Below are positions 24,202 through 36,130 of a stretch of 64,000 nt of DNA, piece by piece (position 1 is the stretch's first letter; each line of letters begins with the position of its first letter). Both the position numbers and the translations under genes were made by a program. This DNA is from Tricholoma matsutake (lineage: Eukaryota > Basidiomycota > Agaricomycetes > Agaricales > Tricholomataceae): positions 12,028,001 through 12,092,000 of the forward strand of contig AP026543.1 in assembly GCA_026075535.2 (NCBI GenBank), written 5' to 3'. The notes beneath the pieces are model-generated. The model saw only the letters and a list, made by a program, of their open reading frames with translations, did not search any database and was not told where the DNA came from.

Positions 24202-24794
24202 CACTCAGATCATCGATCGGGCACATCGATAGTTACCCATGCTGCGTTTTGGAACCCGTTCAGCTGGTGATGTGGTTGGAGAAACATGCGGAGAATGCAC
24301 TGGAAGGAGAAGGGCGTAAAACTATTTACCGATAAGTGCATTGTAGCAGCGCCAATAGTACATGATGCCGGGAAGTTCCTGCGTTCGCTTTGAGTACTTC
24401 GGCAGCAGTGACTCGGACGGCCGGCAGTCTGAAGGGGAGCACAACAAATTGTAGTCAGTCACTGTTGCCACATAGACGTTTCAGCTTCGCTAACGATAGT
24501 ACACGAGTCACCTAAGCTTAGCCTCCTGAGTCCTTAGCCAGTTTCGCTACAGGCAACACACTCGTACTGATTAATTGATTAAAGCCCCACCCCGCGTGCG
24601 ATACATCAATGCATCACGCTCTCCGCGCGCATCGGAAGTGAGAACCATCTGCAGCACACTTATCGGTAAATAGTTTTACGCCCCTTCTCCTTCCACTGCA
24701 TTCTCCGCATGTTTCTCCAACCACATCACCAGCTGAACGGGTTCCAAAACGCAGCATGGGTAACTATCGATGTGCCCGATCGATGATCTGAGTG
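24202..24794. repeat. Long inverted repeat: 137/138-base arms around a 318-base spacer
   Basis: 24202-24338 and 24657-24794 are reverse complements of each other with only one single-base indel seen (a GGG/GGGG run). The outer ends are CACTCAGATCATCGATCGGG and its complement. A transcript across it would form a long perfect hairpin. No matching direct repeat flanks it, so transposition is not proven. Confidence 0.88.
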
Positions 24795-26945
24795 GGAATG
24801 GTGCGTGCCAGTAGAGCATGTCTCCAGATTTCGAACGAACAGATTGATTGGGATATGATTGGCTGGGGGCCCTGGTTTAGGAAGACGACGAGGCTAGAAA
24901 ATACTTACACGGATATGAGGTTATCAACATAGTATAACCGACTTCCACCATGAGAACTGGATTCCCGATAAGTAGAAAGGTAAAGTTGAAAAGTTTTCAT
25001 ACCTTTATCGTTGGCCATCTTTACAATCGTGGTCAACAAGGGTTGAACGACGAAAAATGATGCGATCCATCATTCACAGTACTTGGTTGACTAAGGGAAG
25101 GGTAGAATATTTGTGTGAAGTGGCATAGTGCTTGATAGTTATTATCTCCGAGTCTCGTGGAGGAGCTGGACCTCTTGAAAAAGGATTGATCTATTATTTC
25201 CTCGCTGGCTGGATCCATACGTCATGCACGCTCAACGGAAACAATCCTGAGAAGCGGAAGTGCCGTGGCACACACGCTTGATGAAGTGTGCACGCACCGC
25301 AGCAGAAAATCCTTGGAAAATCCTCCAGTGAACAACTTCAATGATCAATCCAGGACCCCGACAACCCCCTATGATTCCAGGCCATGGTCACACCTCTCCC
25401 TTGACGCACGCCCACGCCGTCTTCCCACTGATGGTAACTAGCACAAAGTAGCGGAAGATCGTTTCATAGCCGCTGAATGAAGAAGAGTATCAGTGAAAAG
25501 GACTGAAGTGGTCTAACAAGGTCGGGATTGTTGTTCTGGATCTACTTTTGGTGCGCAAACTGCTCGTCGACCAGAAGTCCTTGTTCATTCCAGTCTCTCC
25601 GGTCAGGCTTTCGTGAGTAGAGGTTCCGGTGTATGGCGGTTGGCATGGCGTGATCTACGATGAGCCCAAGATGAATAACGAGCCGTGTTCTCCAAGATAG
25701 GCTTAAAGCAGCGGGGATACCTCCCAAAATCTCCCGCAAAACTGATATCCGCACCATCCCGCCGTGGACTGCCAGTTCCAAGCCTTTCCACCATCAACAC
25801 CCTCTCCAGTCGATGTTCCGCGTGCGGCTGCTCCTCGTCACTTGGTGCCCTTTCTCCAGGTTACTGTTCATCCTCCCTCATCCCGCGTCTTGCTGTTAGA
25901 CTGAGGTCATCCGATGACTGAGTTCAGTCCCAAAAGCTCAGCCCCTTAATGAATTTGACCGGATGATTCTTCGACATTTGCACCTATAACCTATGACGCC
26001 ATGAAATGAACCTCCACAGCCGAGTTCCGGCCGTGTTGCAGCACGGTATACCTGCTTCGACTAGTTTTATCACAAAAAGCACGGGCCATGACTCATCTCT
26101 ACGATTCAAATATTCACTAGTCACTCATTCTCTTGTCCTCGGCGGTGCGCTTCCGGATTCCTTCCCCATGATTCTTGAGAAATCCAGTATTTAGACTCTT
26201 ATTCACTTCGATGTACAGTTGTCAGCGGGGACGACGAATGGCAACCGAGAAGGCCCTTATTTCCGACAGGAACTTGTCCTGGCATCGTCATTATGATGGG
26301 TGCCTCCTATGCCGGCGTCGTGCCGGTATTGCCACTAATCACATCTGTGTCGGCCACATAGGTAAGCTACAATGTATCGAATGATACGGTCTATCGAACG
26401 TATACAATGTATCAAATGATATGGGTTTGGTGGATGCTGTCAAATGCTCTATATATATGTACCTACTATACTAACCAATGTATGCAACCATTGGATAGCT
26501 TCATGGACAGTACAGTGCATTACAATACAACATGTAAGTTGTATAGACATGTTAACCAATATCGGCCAACACAGGCATTGGCATTAGGCAGTGGCAGTGG
26601 ACAGTACAGTGCAATGGCTTGAGCAGGAACTGCATAGTTGTGAGTTTCTACTACTGGTACTGAGACAATGTGCATAACTCATCTTTTCATTAGGTACGTC
26701 AGCAGCAGCACCATTACTGCCATCAAGTGGCAATGATGCAAGTACTCTCAAGCACACTCATCACATACATCAGCAAAATCACATTAAGTATGCATTGGTT
26801 TGGCTCAATTACATACTTGCATGAAGTATGAAACCTATAGCTATCATGCCCCATGTTGGACACAACATGGAAACTGGTGACAAGATTATATTGTCCGATA
26901 CTGTAACTAGGACTGCTCCTATCCCAACAACACATGTGTGGTATT
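24795..26945. other. Stretch without a recognisable gene
   Basis: Several 60-80 residue frames on both strands but no motif, no consistent splicing pattern and no family resemblance. Near 26370-26420 a short sequence (ACAATGTATC followed by AATGATA) occurs twice. This area also holds the 3' flank of the Plavaka gene. Confidence 0.45.
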
Positions 26946-29900
26946 TCAAAAAGCTGCAAAGCCCAAGATATTATACTCATCCTCACCTCCCTCCTCTCCA
27001 TCCAGATCCAACTCAACCAAACTCTCATCAGACTCATCCGATTCTTCCTCCTCATCTTCCTCATCTTCCTCATCTTCCTCCTGCTCATCATTCTCCCCTA
27101 ATCCTTCTACATCCTCAGTGTCCAGATCCTTGTTCATTTGGTCGGCAGTGGAAAGTGGCTGCTCCTTGTTCTGTAAACCAGCAATTCATTTGAGCATCCC
27201 CTTGTGTCCAATCCCCCCCCCCTCGGAAATGCATGAACATATCACGATCAACAAACCTAGACCCAAATCAGATAGAAGATCTCAGTCAAAGAACAAAAAC
27301 ATACATGTTAACATAGAAGTATTGCCAGTCTTGATCCTTGTCCTTCAGCGGGCATGCAATCGAGGGTCCAAGAAGTCCATCCATCTTTCCATGGGCAAAT
27401 GCAGGAATGAGGTGTACACCCTGGATGACCTCTGCAGGATCAATAAATCTGAATGCACCACTAGCCTGTGTGGGATCATCAAGATCAATGAGGTCATCTG
27501 GCACAAACCCCACTCAATGTAGATGATGCCCTATTGACCCCATGTTGTAGTTGGCATCTTGGCCAAGCCAATGTACCCACAGGAACTCCAATACCTGGAC
27601 ATCAGATGAAACTGCATTCGGGTGATCATGATGGACCTCTGCGTGGTATATCCCAAGCACCCATGCATACAAATATGGATGGGGGTCTGAATCATCATGA
27701 TCTTCACCTGAGAGAAGCATAATATCGGGGTGTGTCCAAGGGTTGATTGAATCTTGTGCACACTGCATATTGTAAGTCATATAATTCACATGGAGAACCT
27801 TGTGGTTGTAAATTCAGTTGTTGACAATTTTGACTTTTGCTAGCTCGATATCTGAGTAGATATGGTCATCACTGAAAGGCTGGTTTAGTAGACGTCCTAA
27901 GAGATGTGATTTGAGGTCGAGAATTGAGATCAGCATGGTGCAAGCCAAAGGAGGGGAAATGCATACCCTGGTCACTGGATCATCAGAGCACTCATCCATC
28001 CATCACAAAATATTTACAGGATGTTGACGAGACACAGACATGTGGTGGTGTTTTTTAGGTGACATTGAGGGCAAGGGCTCACTTGCATCAACTGGTACCG
28101 CAATCTCCTCCAAGTGTTGGCGTGGTCCCACTCCCTCACTGCTTGTTGTGCCTGCATATCGCTCTTGAATCTTTTGCAAAATTCACTGCTGCCAGTGGTG
28201 TTTGCTTATTTGTTGGGTAAATGTGAACCTTTTATTTGTTTGTGCATAGAAACACTTGATGTGGTGGTGTTCAAGCTCACCCTGCAATCTTCACTCAATG
28301 TTAAAAATGATCAACAGGTAAAATAACTGACCACTTGAGTTGAATAATTGTCTGTCAGTCCATACAACCAGATATTCGCAACATAATCACCTAGAGCATG
28401 AAGTTTGTACGTATACATGTTGAAGCGCCCATGTGCTGAACTTGGTTTGTCAGATGTTGCTGTTGCCTTTCCCTTTCCCTTTGCACTCGCATTGGCCCTA
28501 TGGCATACTCATGCAACTTCCTCCCTTGGCAGCTCTTTTGTAGCGTAACATGAACATATGACCTTGACAAACTGCTGAAGTGATGGCCCAAGTGCTCGCA
28601 TTGTTTTCACCAAGGCCTCAAGTGTAGAACTAGTGTGAAGCCGGAGTTTGGTGTAAGTGTGCCAGGTACACAAGATGAAGAGCATTTTCATGATCAGGAT
28701 ATTGTGGTGTTGGTTTGGAAGTAGGTTCTCGAATACTGGAATTGAACACTAGGATGAAATTATCACACCATTATTTATTAAAATACAATAAAAAACATAC
28801 CTGCAATAAATCCTCAAAATCTCTTGCAGCCAGTTTCTTCATTGTGGATGCATTGGAACTGAACCGCTGGATTGAAGTCCCAAACATAGGAATGTGTCGA
28901 TACCTAAAGCTCTTATCAATGTGAGACTCTGAGAAATCTCGATCATGCCAACCTTGAATTTAATTCTTAAATAAGATTGCTGCCCACTGCATAGAGAATT
29001 CGAATCAAATGTTTGAAAATGTTTTTCCAGACCCCAAGTTCAAATTCATGAAGCAACTCAGGAACAAACATTGAAAAAAAATTGAACCCAAAGCTTTGTA
29101 GTCACTTGGAGAACGCATTCTAGCAAAAAGTTATTTAAGTGAATCTATTAATACATTTCACTCACTTGAGTCGGCACTTCAGATCTTTCTTTAAGAATGT
29201 TCTCCACTTGAGTACTTGTGACACCTGCCCCCTTCTCAAAGATAACCTTGCATGCTGCATCAATCCAGGCAATCCGCAAAAGTGTGTCAGTCCATTCATG
29301 ATCCCGATGTTGCTGATTGACAGTTGTTCCAAGACCACTGACATGGACCTTCTGGATCTCACATCGTGGACAGAGACATTGCCCCAGATTTTGGATTGTT
29401 GCCAGAAGAACTCTGATGACATTAGATAAATTGAACATAGCACGCTGTCATTAAAAACCCACTTTTCTGGATAATCCACAGAATACATGAAGAACTGAGG
29501 ATAAAATTGCTGTAAGATGCCATCAGGGCACTTGATCACAATCCCATGTTCATAGGCTTCCATGAACTTGTCATTAAGGATTAATTCCCAGATTGCATGC
29601 ATTAGCTCCCGTTTCAAGTGTGTAAGGGTTGCCTGAGATGCAGTAGTACCAAAGTTTTCCTTGTAGAAATCCTGAATCGTATTGGGGAGCTATAAAAAGA
29701 GTCAGATAGATCAGAAAAATACAAGAGCTGGTCATACTGAGGGAATGTAAGCGAGGTGATGTGCAGCAAATTGGGATGGTTTCGCATGCTGGTACTTCGA
29801 CTGGTTCCCAAGAAAGAGATAAATCGGCCATAGTGATGCTTGCCCGAAATTTGCCAGGTGTGTCAAATCAGACCATACCATAACCGCAGCAATGACCCAC

Positions 29901-31042
29901 TTGAGATCACAACCCATTTCACTTGGTTGTTGCTGCAGCTTTTCATGCTCCTGTAAGAAAGCATCTGAGTTGTACAGATCTGTCACGACTCGCTCCAGCT
30001 TGCTATCAGGAGTAGGTTTCCAGAAAAGATGAAACAGTGTCAAATGATAAAATTGCACCTTCATATCCTTGAATGCAGTGTGAATGACCTCCAACAGGTT
30101 GCGATGCCAAACACCAGGTATCTCAAATGTCAGAGCAGTGGCTTCCTTGATCTTTTGCTTATCAACAGGTAAATGAATCTTCACAGAAGATTCCCTCCAA
30201 CCAGCCTCTCCTGAAAACACAGCTTCATCCTCCATCATATCAAGGTGGTGCAGCTCTCAAGCTGCACTGAAACCCTCAAGATCACTGACATCAAAGTCAT
30301 CCTGAACAAGGACCTCCTTAATGAGATGGTCCAGCTCTGCAATGGACTTTTGGTTTGAACCAGAATAGAACCAATTCATCAGCCGGCACACCGTTGCATT
30401 GAGAAATGGATGGTAAATGTTCTTGGTGGCAGCATTAAACATTGCACCCATGCTGGTCCACCAGTGTTGTCCAGACTCCATTGATGGTTTTCCAGGAATG
30501 TCATATATGTCGTCTAGATCTTGATCAGCCTCAGGATCAGTAGTAGGGAAAGTAATGTATGGGCGATATAATCCGAAGTTATCACATTCCGTTCAAAATA
30601 AGACAGGTTCAGGTGTATGTACTGATGGGGAAGGGAATGGGGATGGGGAGTGAGCACCAGCAGGTGGGGTAGGATCTCACACAGGTTCAGGAACATGGGG
30701 GACAGCTGTGCGGGATGATGGTACAAAATCCTCAAAGTGATCTGGATGACTTTGAGTTGCTGTTGGGGTAGGAGGGTCAATCTGAGGCTCCTCAACATCC
30801 ATAGGGATTTCTTCAACCTGTACAGAGTCATTAGATCCTAACTGCAGTACTCAGAACTTATTACTCACCTCAACCGGCACCAGATTTTTCTCTGCCTTCC
30901 TACGTTTTACAGCCTCCTCTCGCTTCCCAACAAGATCCAAGGTCCACTTGTGTGCTGCTTGACAGTTAGAATGGTGCCTCCCTAGAGTACCATCATCTCG
31001 GAAAGTATGCCCACAGGCACAGTGGACCATGTTGATTGTCAA
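26946..31042 (-). pseudogene. Plavaka (CACTA/EnSpm-like) transposase gene, decayed
   Basis: Read on the minus strand from 31042. A C2H2-like finger comes first (CACGHTFRDDGTLGRHHSNC) with a basic helix after it, then Pro-rich sequence. Next are 'HPFLNATVCRLMNWFYSGSN', 'SVKIHLPVDKQK' and the core 'VMVWSDLTHLANFGQASLWP' with 'LFLGNQSKYQHAKPSQFAAH'. 'MKRELMHAIWELILNDKFME' and 'LGQCLCPRC' follow. The C-terminal part contains 'INPWTHPDIMLLSGED', 'GIYHAEVHHD', 'GFVPDDLIDLDD', 'GVHLIPAFAHG' and an acidic tail (27137-26946). These match the Plavaka family of basidiomycete CACTA-like transposases. The gene has several introns. In-frame TGA codons occur where Arg is expected (two near 30590-30680, one near 27514), so this copy is likely inactive. 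Terminal inverted repeats were not found. Confidence 0.8.
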
Positions 31043-31103
31043 CGGTCAGTTACTTGATTGTTGACGGTCTATTTGATTGTCAATCGTCGGCTACTTGATC
31101 AAT
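31029..31103. repeat. Degenerate tandem/subterminal repeats upstream of the transposase
   Basis: TTGATTGTCAACGGTC, TTGATTGTTGACGGTC and TTGATTGTCAATCGTC occur about 25-30 bases apart at the 5' end of the Plavaka gene. Clustered short repeats like this are common transposase-binding sites near CACTA ends, but that role is inferred. Confidence 0.5.
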
Positions 31104-31652
31104 TGACTCAAATAAACAAATGCATGAGGCACATGACCAGGAATCTTGAAGGAATTGCAGGTCATGTTGTCTCTTTCTTCCTTCCCACTACTATCTCCCC
31201 CTTATGCCATCCTCATCATCTCATTCTATTTCATCCTCCAGATCCAAGTCATCCTCGCAATCCTTGTCTCACAATACAAACAGCAAGAAATGGAAGAGTG
31301 CTGCTGATGAAGATAAAGGTAGTAAAAAGCACCAAAAGTAAGTATTGTCTCATTCAATTCTTGCTCGTACATTAATTACTGTTAGGCTGGATGAACACAA
31401 GGACTCCTTCACGCATTACAAGGATTTTGCAAGGTGGATCATTCACAGTGAACACCTGTTTGTATCCTGGTACACCATTCTGGATGTTGGACTCAAGGCA
31501 GATGCTGAGGATTATGATGACGATGATCAGTATGTATTGTGTCATCAATATATTTGTCTTACTCACCCTTTCATTCCAGGTTCATGGAATGATACCAGAT
31601 CAAACTGGACATTTACTGCTGACTACACAAGAAATACCCACAATTTGCAAAT

Positions 31653-32053
31653 TGTTAGGGCGACACCCACTATCTGCTAGCTAAGACCATGCAGGTTCTC
31701 TCTACAAGAAGGGGGTGGGATCCATGCTCGTGATGGGGGAATTGATGGTTTTGATGCAAGGGGTTATTAATAGGTGAGTTTGTTGACAAAGGCCTTTCAC
31801 ACCGAAAGCATAGGTGGAATACCTAAGAGAACACAACTGGGGTCCCCTAGGCATATATTTAGGGTTTATATACTATGTTACACATATTGTACATTGTTGT
31901 TACCGATGCACTCATACATGCACATACATTTTGATGTGTGCAAAATAAAATTCTCACGCTATCAAAGTGTAGCGTCATTTGGTGTCATGTAGCGTAATTC
32001 GACATAATAAAATAAAATGAAATTTTATTAGGTAATGGGGTGGTTTCCTAACA
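31653..32053 (-). mobile_element. Solo LTR of the inner Ty3/gypsy family
   Basis: 401 bases nearly identical in reverse orientation to 6733-7134, beginning TGTTAGGGCGAC and ending TCCTAACA. Flanked by CAAAT on both sides (31648-31652 and 32054-32058). No internal retroelement sequence, so it arose by LTR-LTR recombination. It contains the intact self-priming 11-mer and TATA box. It splits the DUF6698-like gene. Confidence 0.94.
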
Positions 32054-33483
32054 CAAATGATATCAAGAAAATGAAGAGGAAGGCCAAGTATGAGAAGGAA
32101 AAGATTAGTCTGGTACACATTCCATCATGTTTTGATCATATTTTCATGCATATAGTCACATCTCAGCAGTTAAGAAACGCATCACGAGGAGCGCGCTTGG
32201 ACAATTCCAACAGCTTACTATCAGATGGCCTGGAATATGTCAGCATGAAGTGTGGGCCACTCAATCCGGTGATCCCTGCCCGACAGCCCAAGGCCGATGT
32301 TCAAGGTTTCAACCATCCCATGGTCACCTGACTTCTCTGCCTTATTGACTTTCTGGCATCATTTGATGAAGATCCAGAAAGGTGTGGCATCTCACTCGTT
32401 CACCTTCATGCTGACTATGTTTACAGGTTTTGCAACAAACTGGTGAATGGCTCAATAAAAGTCCATAGCACATACTTTCTGGTGTGCCTCTACGATGAAG
32501 TGCTGATTGACAAAGAAGACCCTAGTTCCAGACTCATGCGAAGCAATCTCTTAGTTGCGGTACATTTTTCAATTTTTGTTATTACTTAACTATGACGTTA
32601 ATTTCTCATCTAGTTTTTGAAACACATTTTCATTGGGCCATCGACTGCTCTGAAGGATGGGCTGGGTGGCAGCAAAGCGAAGAGGGGTCAGGCCCAAAAA
32701 AACAACATGAAGAAACCTATGGCAGGTTTGATCGCTTATGCTGCGACCCAGGTAGGTTCTCTGTTAGTGTAGGATACCTCACTATCGATGTTTTCATGTA
32801 GCTCTGATGGTGTCTCAGTGCCTCAGATGACTGGCATCTTGGAGATGGAAATTGGAGCCCTGAGGAGTTTTACAGCACTCTGATGCGAGCATTTGGGATC
32901 GATATCTGCCTGAAGGACGATGGCGAGGGTGACGATGATGAAGGTGAAGATGAAGACAAAAGTGACAATGAGGAGATGAGACAGTGGACAAAGGGAATGA
33001 TTGCATGGTTCACTATGTGCATTCATCACCACTCTCTCATTGTTTTGCACTGATACTCTTCCTAGGCAAGTATTCGACGATAAATCAGCTACGGATCCTA
33101 CTGCCCCTGTCCACGGTTCGACCCTTGATGCACTCCTGGCAAAGTGCAAGGCACAAAAAGTGGCAAAGAAGGCTGCCACCGGAACTTCACGGAAGGAATG
33201 CCAAACTGCATCGTCTCCTGGCCCCAGCCGACCCAATAACAAACATGATGCATGGAATACAGTCTCATCGCTGTAATTTACCCTCCCCCACCTATTCTGG
33301 TCGGAGTCCAGTTATTCCAGTTGGAGTCCAGTTATTCCAGTCAGAGTCCAGTTATTCCGGTTATTCCAACCAGATTCTGGTTACTCCAAATGCTCAACTT
33401 AGAGTATATACCCTAATGGATAGTCAAATTTCAAGTCTTAAGTTGTCAAAGTGCCTACAAAATATATTTGTGCAGAGTAAGGA

Positions 33484-33560
33484 TTGAACTCAAGACATCT
33501 TGATTAGAGTGATCACATGACAAACCAAACATGTGTGCTTAACCAGTTGAGCCACAGGAG
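33484..33560 (-). repeat. tRNA-like (SINE-type) Pol III promoter segment
   Basis: On the minus strand, TGGCTCAACTGGTTAAGC resembles a tRNA A box and GAGTTCAATCC a B box, about 45 bases apart. It cannot be folded into a proper tRNA with an anticodon arm, so it is called a SINE-like head. A similar segment in opposite orientation is at 34950-35010. Confidence 0.6.
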
Positions 33561-33620
33561 AATTATTAGTTAGTAATATAATGTTTATTCATGACACTCT
33601 AATTTTTTTAATTAACCACA

Positions 33621-33880
33621 TCCCTCACATTGAATGCGAGGGAGTGGGGATGATTGTGATTATATACATAAACAAAAAATCCTCCCTCTCACAAGATGCA
33701 AGAGGGAGTTTTATTTATATACATAAAAAGCTAACCCCTCACGCCAAACACGAGGGGGGAGGTAAAAACATGAAGAAAAAAATCCCTCCCCCACGCAAAA
33801 CAAGGGGGGGGGCACAATACTAATAAATAATTAAAAGTACAAAAAAAATCCCTCCCCACACGAAGTGCAGGGGAGGGGGA
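33621..33880. repeat. Array of five short hairpins, C-rich/G-rich stems, ~50-base spacing
   Basis: Successive sites at 33622-33642, 33682-33708, 33735-33757, 33784-33810 and 33850-33878 each have a CCCTC-type left arm and a GAGGG-type right arm. Between them is a loop resembling CACAAGATGC, and AT-rich spacers separate the sites. A sixth copy is at about 36861-36884 in the neighbouring hAT-like element. Stems differ in sequence but keep pairing. Confidence 0.7.
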
Positions 33881-34354
33881 GGGGACGTGACCCCACTGTT
33901 GTCTGTCCTTCCACCCACGAGCAATTGCTGGTGAGGCTGGGGGTGGGTGGCTTGTTGTCATTGTTGTTCTACCCACGATCTACCCCATGAGCAGTTGCTG
34001 GTGAGGCTGGGGGTGGGTGGTGTGTCATTGTCATCTCCTGTCCCTGCACCTGGGCATCATTCCACCCACGATCCACCCCACGAGCAGTTGCTCATGAGGC
34101 TGGGGGTGGGTGGCTTGTCGTCATTTGTCACTGTCATCCTCTGTTTGGATTTCTGTTTTTTTCTTTTTTTTTGGGGGGGGTTTGGGTGCATCAGTGCGAT
34201 GTGGCATGAGTACAGAGGTTGGTGGGTGCTTACTAGGCAGGTACCCCCCTTCTGGGGTCTCCTGGCATCCCTCTGCACCCTCCTAGCCCATGTCGACAAC
34301 CTCACATCCCATTTGAATGGGGAGGAGGGGATTGGGTGGGCGTGGGCATGGGTT

Positions 34355-34680
34355 GCGCGTTTTTTGTTGTGGCAGGTCGTCCCCAGTAGTATACAACCTA
34401 AAAAGCAATGAATTACAATTAGTTGATTGATAAAAAGAAAAAGAAAAAGAAAAAAACTTATCTATGGCCCAAACAATGTTGCCGTCATTTGGGCCCGCGT
34501 TCCGTCCAGTCAGCTCGCGTTTTTCATCGTGGCAGGTCATCCCCAGTAGTATACAACCTAAAAAGCAATAAATTATAACTAGTTGATTGATAAAAAGAAA
34601 AAGAAACAAGAAAAAAAACTTATCTATGGCCCAAACAACATTGCCATTGTTTGGGCCCATGTTCTGTCCAGTCAGCTTGT
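34355..34680. repeat. Tandem duplication, 160-base unit x2
   Basis: CCCCAGTAGTATACAACCTA occurs at 34381 and again at 34541, with the following AAAGAAAAAG tract and CTTATCTATGGCCCAAACA repeated in register. The copies differ by a few substitutions. Related, more diverged sequence occurs inside the hAT-like element (about 37660-37950). Confidence 0.85.
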
Positions 34681-34949
34681 TTGAAGGTGGTGGTGATGGT
34701 GGGAGTGGGTGTGGGAGTGCTGGTGGTGGGTGCGCATGTAGTGGTAGTGGTAGAGTGGAGAGGAGGAGGTGGTGGTGTTGACAATGGTGGTGGTGTTGAC
34801 AATGGTGGTGGTGGTTGTGAGCTGGCAGTCATGTGTCACATGTCATGCATGTATGCATACTTATTATTTATTCCGTTAATGGCTGCTGTTAACTACGCAC
34901 CTTGGTTTGGTCATAAAGGTATTAAATGTATGTAGAGGAATGATTATGT

Positions 34950-35010
34950 GATAGCTCAGTGGTTAAGCACACTGTGATATGCAGACCCAAGGTTGAGGGT
35001 TCAATTCTTG
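34950..35010 (+). repeat. tRNA-like (SINE-type) Pol III promoter segment
   Basis: TAGCTCAGTGGTTAAGC (A-box-like, from 34952) and GGGTTCAATTC (B-box-like, about 34998-35008) with tRNA-like spacing. No complete cloverleaf or clear anticodon, so not annotated as a tRNA gene. Confidence 0.65.
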
Positions 35011-35500
35011 TTGTATGTCGAACTTTTATTTGGGGAAGCACGTGCATTCCTGTTATTCCGGTTAGTCCAGTTATTCCTGGTATTCCGGTTGTGATGAGTC
35101 CGGTCAGATTCTGGGGATTCCGGGTGTAAATTGGATCCTTATTCCAACTGGAATTGTGCTGCATAGGGAAAACTACATACAAAAAAAATTCCACTGGATT
35201 CCAGAAATTCCAGAAATTCTGGCTGGACAAACCAGAATCCAACCGGAATAGGTGGGGGAGTGTAAAGTACTCTCTCATCGCCAAGTAAACCTCACTTTTG
35301 TAATTCCAGGGGTAAGAGCCACAACAAGGACTTGGACGAGAGCACGATGGAGCCTGGAGACAGAGCCTGATGGTGACAAATGTCAGAAGAAGATATTGGT
35401 GTCTAACTCCAAGGGTAAGGGCCACAGCAAGGACTTGGACGAGAGTGCAACAGAGCCCAAGATGGAGCCCAACAGTCAGACAGAGCCAGAGAGTGACTGA

Positions 35501-36130
35501 GCACAGGTAAGTTGTGATGGTTGTATCATCATCATATTCATTGCTCGCCACTGCAAATCCCTAGGATACAACAAATTTGCCTTGACCTCTTTGCTTTGCT
35601 TGTCCTCGATGATTCTCTGCTTCACTTGTGATTGCTCGTGCTGGACTTTTTCTTTGCTCAACCTGCTGTGCTTACTATTCTCGATGCTCTCTTTTGCTGA
35701 TTGAACACCTCTGACCACTTACAACGATCCCCACCTGTCTTACCTGTAGTAACCATTGTGCCAATGAAATTGCTTCAAAACAATCTGTATTGAATATTAA
35801 GAAGAAATGAAATCCTCTCCATTGACATGCCTTCTTCTCATACATGGGACTAGTCTGAAAACTTAATCCCATGTTTTTGAAATGTTGTAGCCAAGTTTGC
35901 CACCTTCCCATTTGGTCACCAACTTATCTCAATGTTGGGCTGAAATTTGCCAACATGTCACTTGTCAGACAAGTAAACGTCATGAGCTATTCAAATCCAC
36001 AGGTCACCCACATTTTCCACAAATGACCATGTTTCATAGGTATGTAGTGCAAGGCATTCATAGGTATACTTAATGCAGTTTTGCTGATGTAGCAGGTATG
36101 CTAATTCACTGGGTTTCAAACTTTTCATGC
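35501..36130. other. Non-coding spacer between the DUF6698-like and DUF6729-like genes
   Basis: Short frames on both strands only, nothing recognised. The first plausible coding sequence of the next gene appears from about 36150. Confidence 0.45.

Larger units (their letters stand above)
33271..35272. mobile_element. Non-autonomous TIR element with 8-base duplication and inverted tRNA-like segments
   Basis: The ends are imperfect inverted repeats (33271-33300 and 35243-35272, 25 of 30 matching, including TTTAC and CTCCCCCACCTATTC). TCTCATCG flanks both sides (33263-33270 and 35273-35280). The two 250-320 base outer segments both contain a tRNA-like Pol III promoter pointing outward, then repeats of GGAATAACTGGACTCC type. 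The middle holds a hairpin array, palindrome modules, and a 160-base tandem repeat. No transposase is encoded. An 8-base duplication fits hAT, although the terminal bases do not match the usual hAT ends. Confidence 0.75.
31204..35500 (+). pseudogene. DUF6698-like gene, interrupted by a solo LTR and a TIR element
   Basis: Starts at 31204 with a Ser-rich basic N-terminus (MPSSSSHSISSSRSKSSSQS), followed by a GTAAGT donor near 31340 and an acceptor before 31384. Conserved pieces follow: 'DSFTHYKDFARWIIHS', 'ARLDNSNSLLSDGLEYVS' (32190-32250), 'FNHPMVT' then a stop and 'LLCLIDFLASFDEDPERC', 'FCNKLVNGSIKV', 'LKHIFIGPSTALKD' and 'MAGLIAYAATQ'. An acidic stretch near 32910-32990 precedes a C-terminal exon (33066-33270). 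This is the pattern of the DUF6698 family common in Agaricomycete genomes, whose function is unknown. The solo LTR (31653-32053) and the element at 33271-35272 cut it. Target-side sequence resumes at 35273 and a Lys/Glu-rich tail can be read to 35500. Family name is from memory of the pattern. Confidence 0.6.

Noticed and set aside
26946..27522. Plus-strand frames rich in Ser/Pro (for example 26938-27522)
   Set aside because: They are antisense to the acidic tail and C-terminal exons of the Plavaka transposase, which has recognisable family motifs.
34690..34830. GGT-rich Gly/Val repeat ORFs on the plus strand
   Set aside because: Simple-sequence GGTGGT tracts inside a non-coding TIR element; coding potential is an artefact of the repeat.
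33484..35010. Two possible tRNA genes
   Set aside because: A-box and B-box resemblance only; no acceptor stem or credible anticodon arm. Annotated as SINE-like segments instead.
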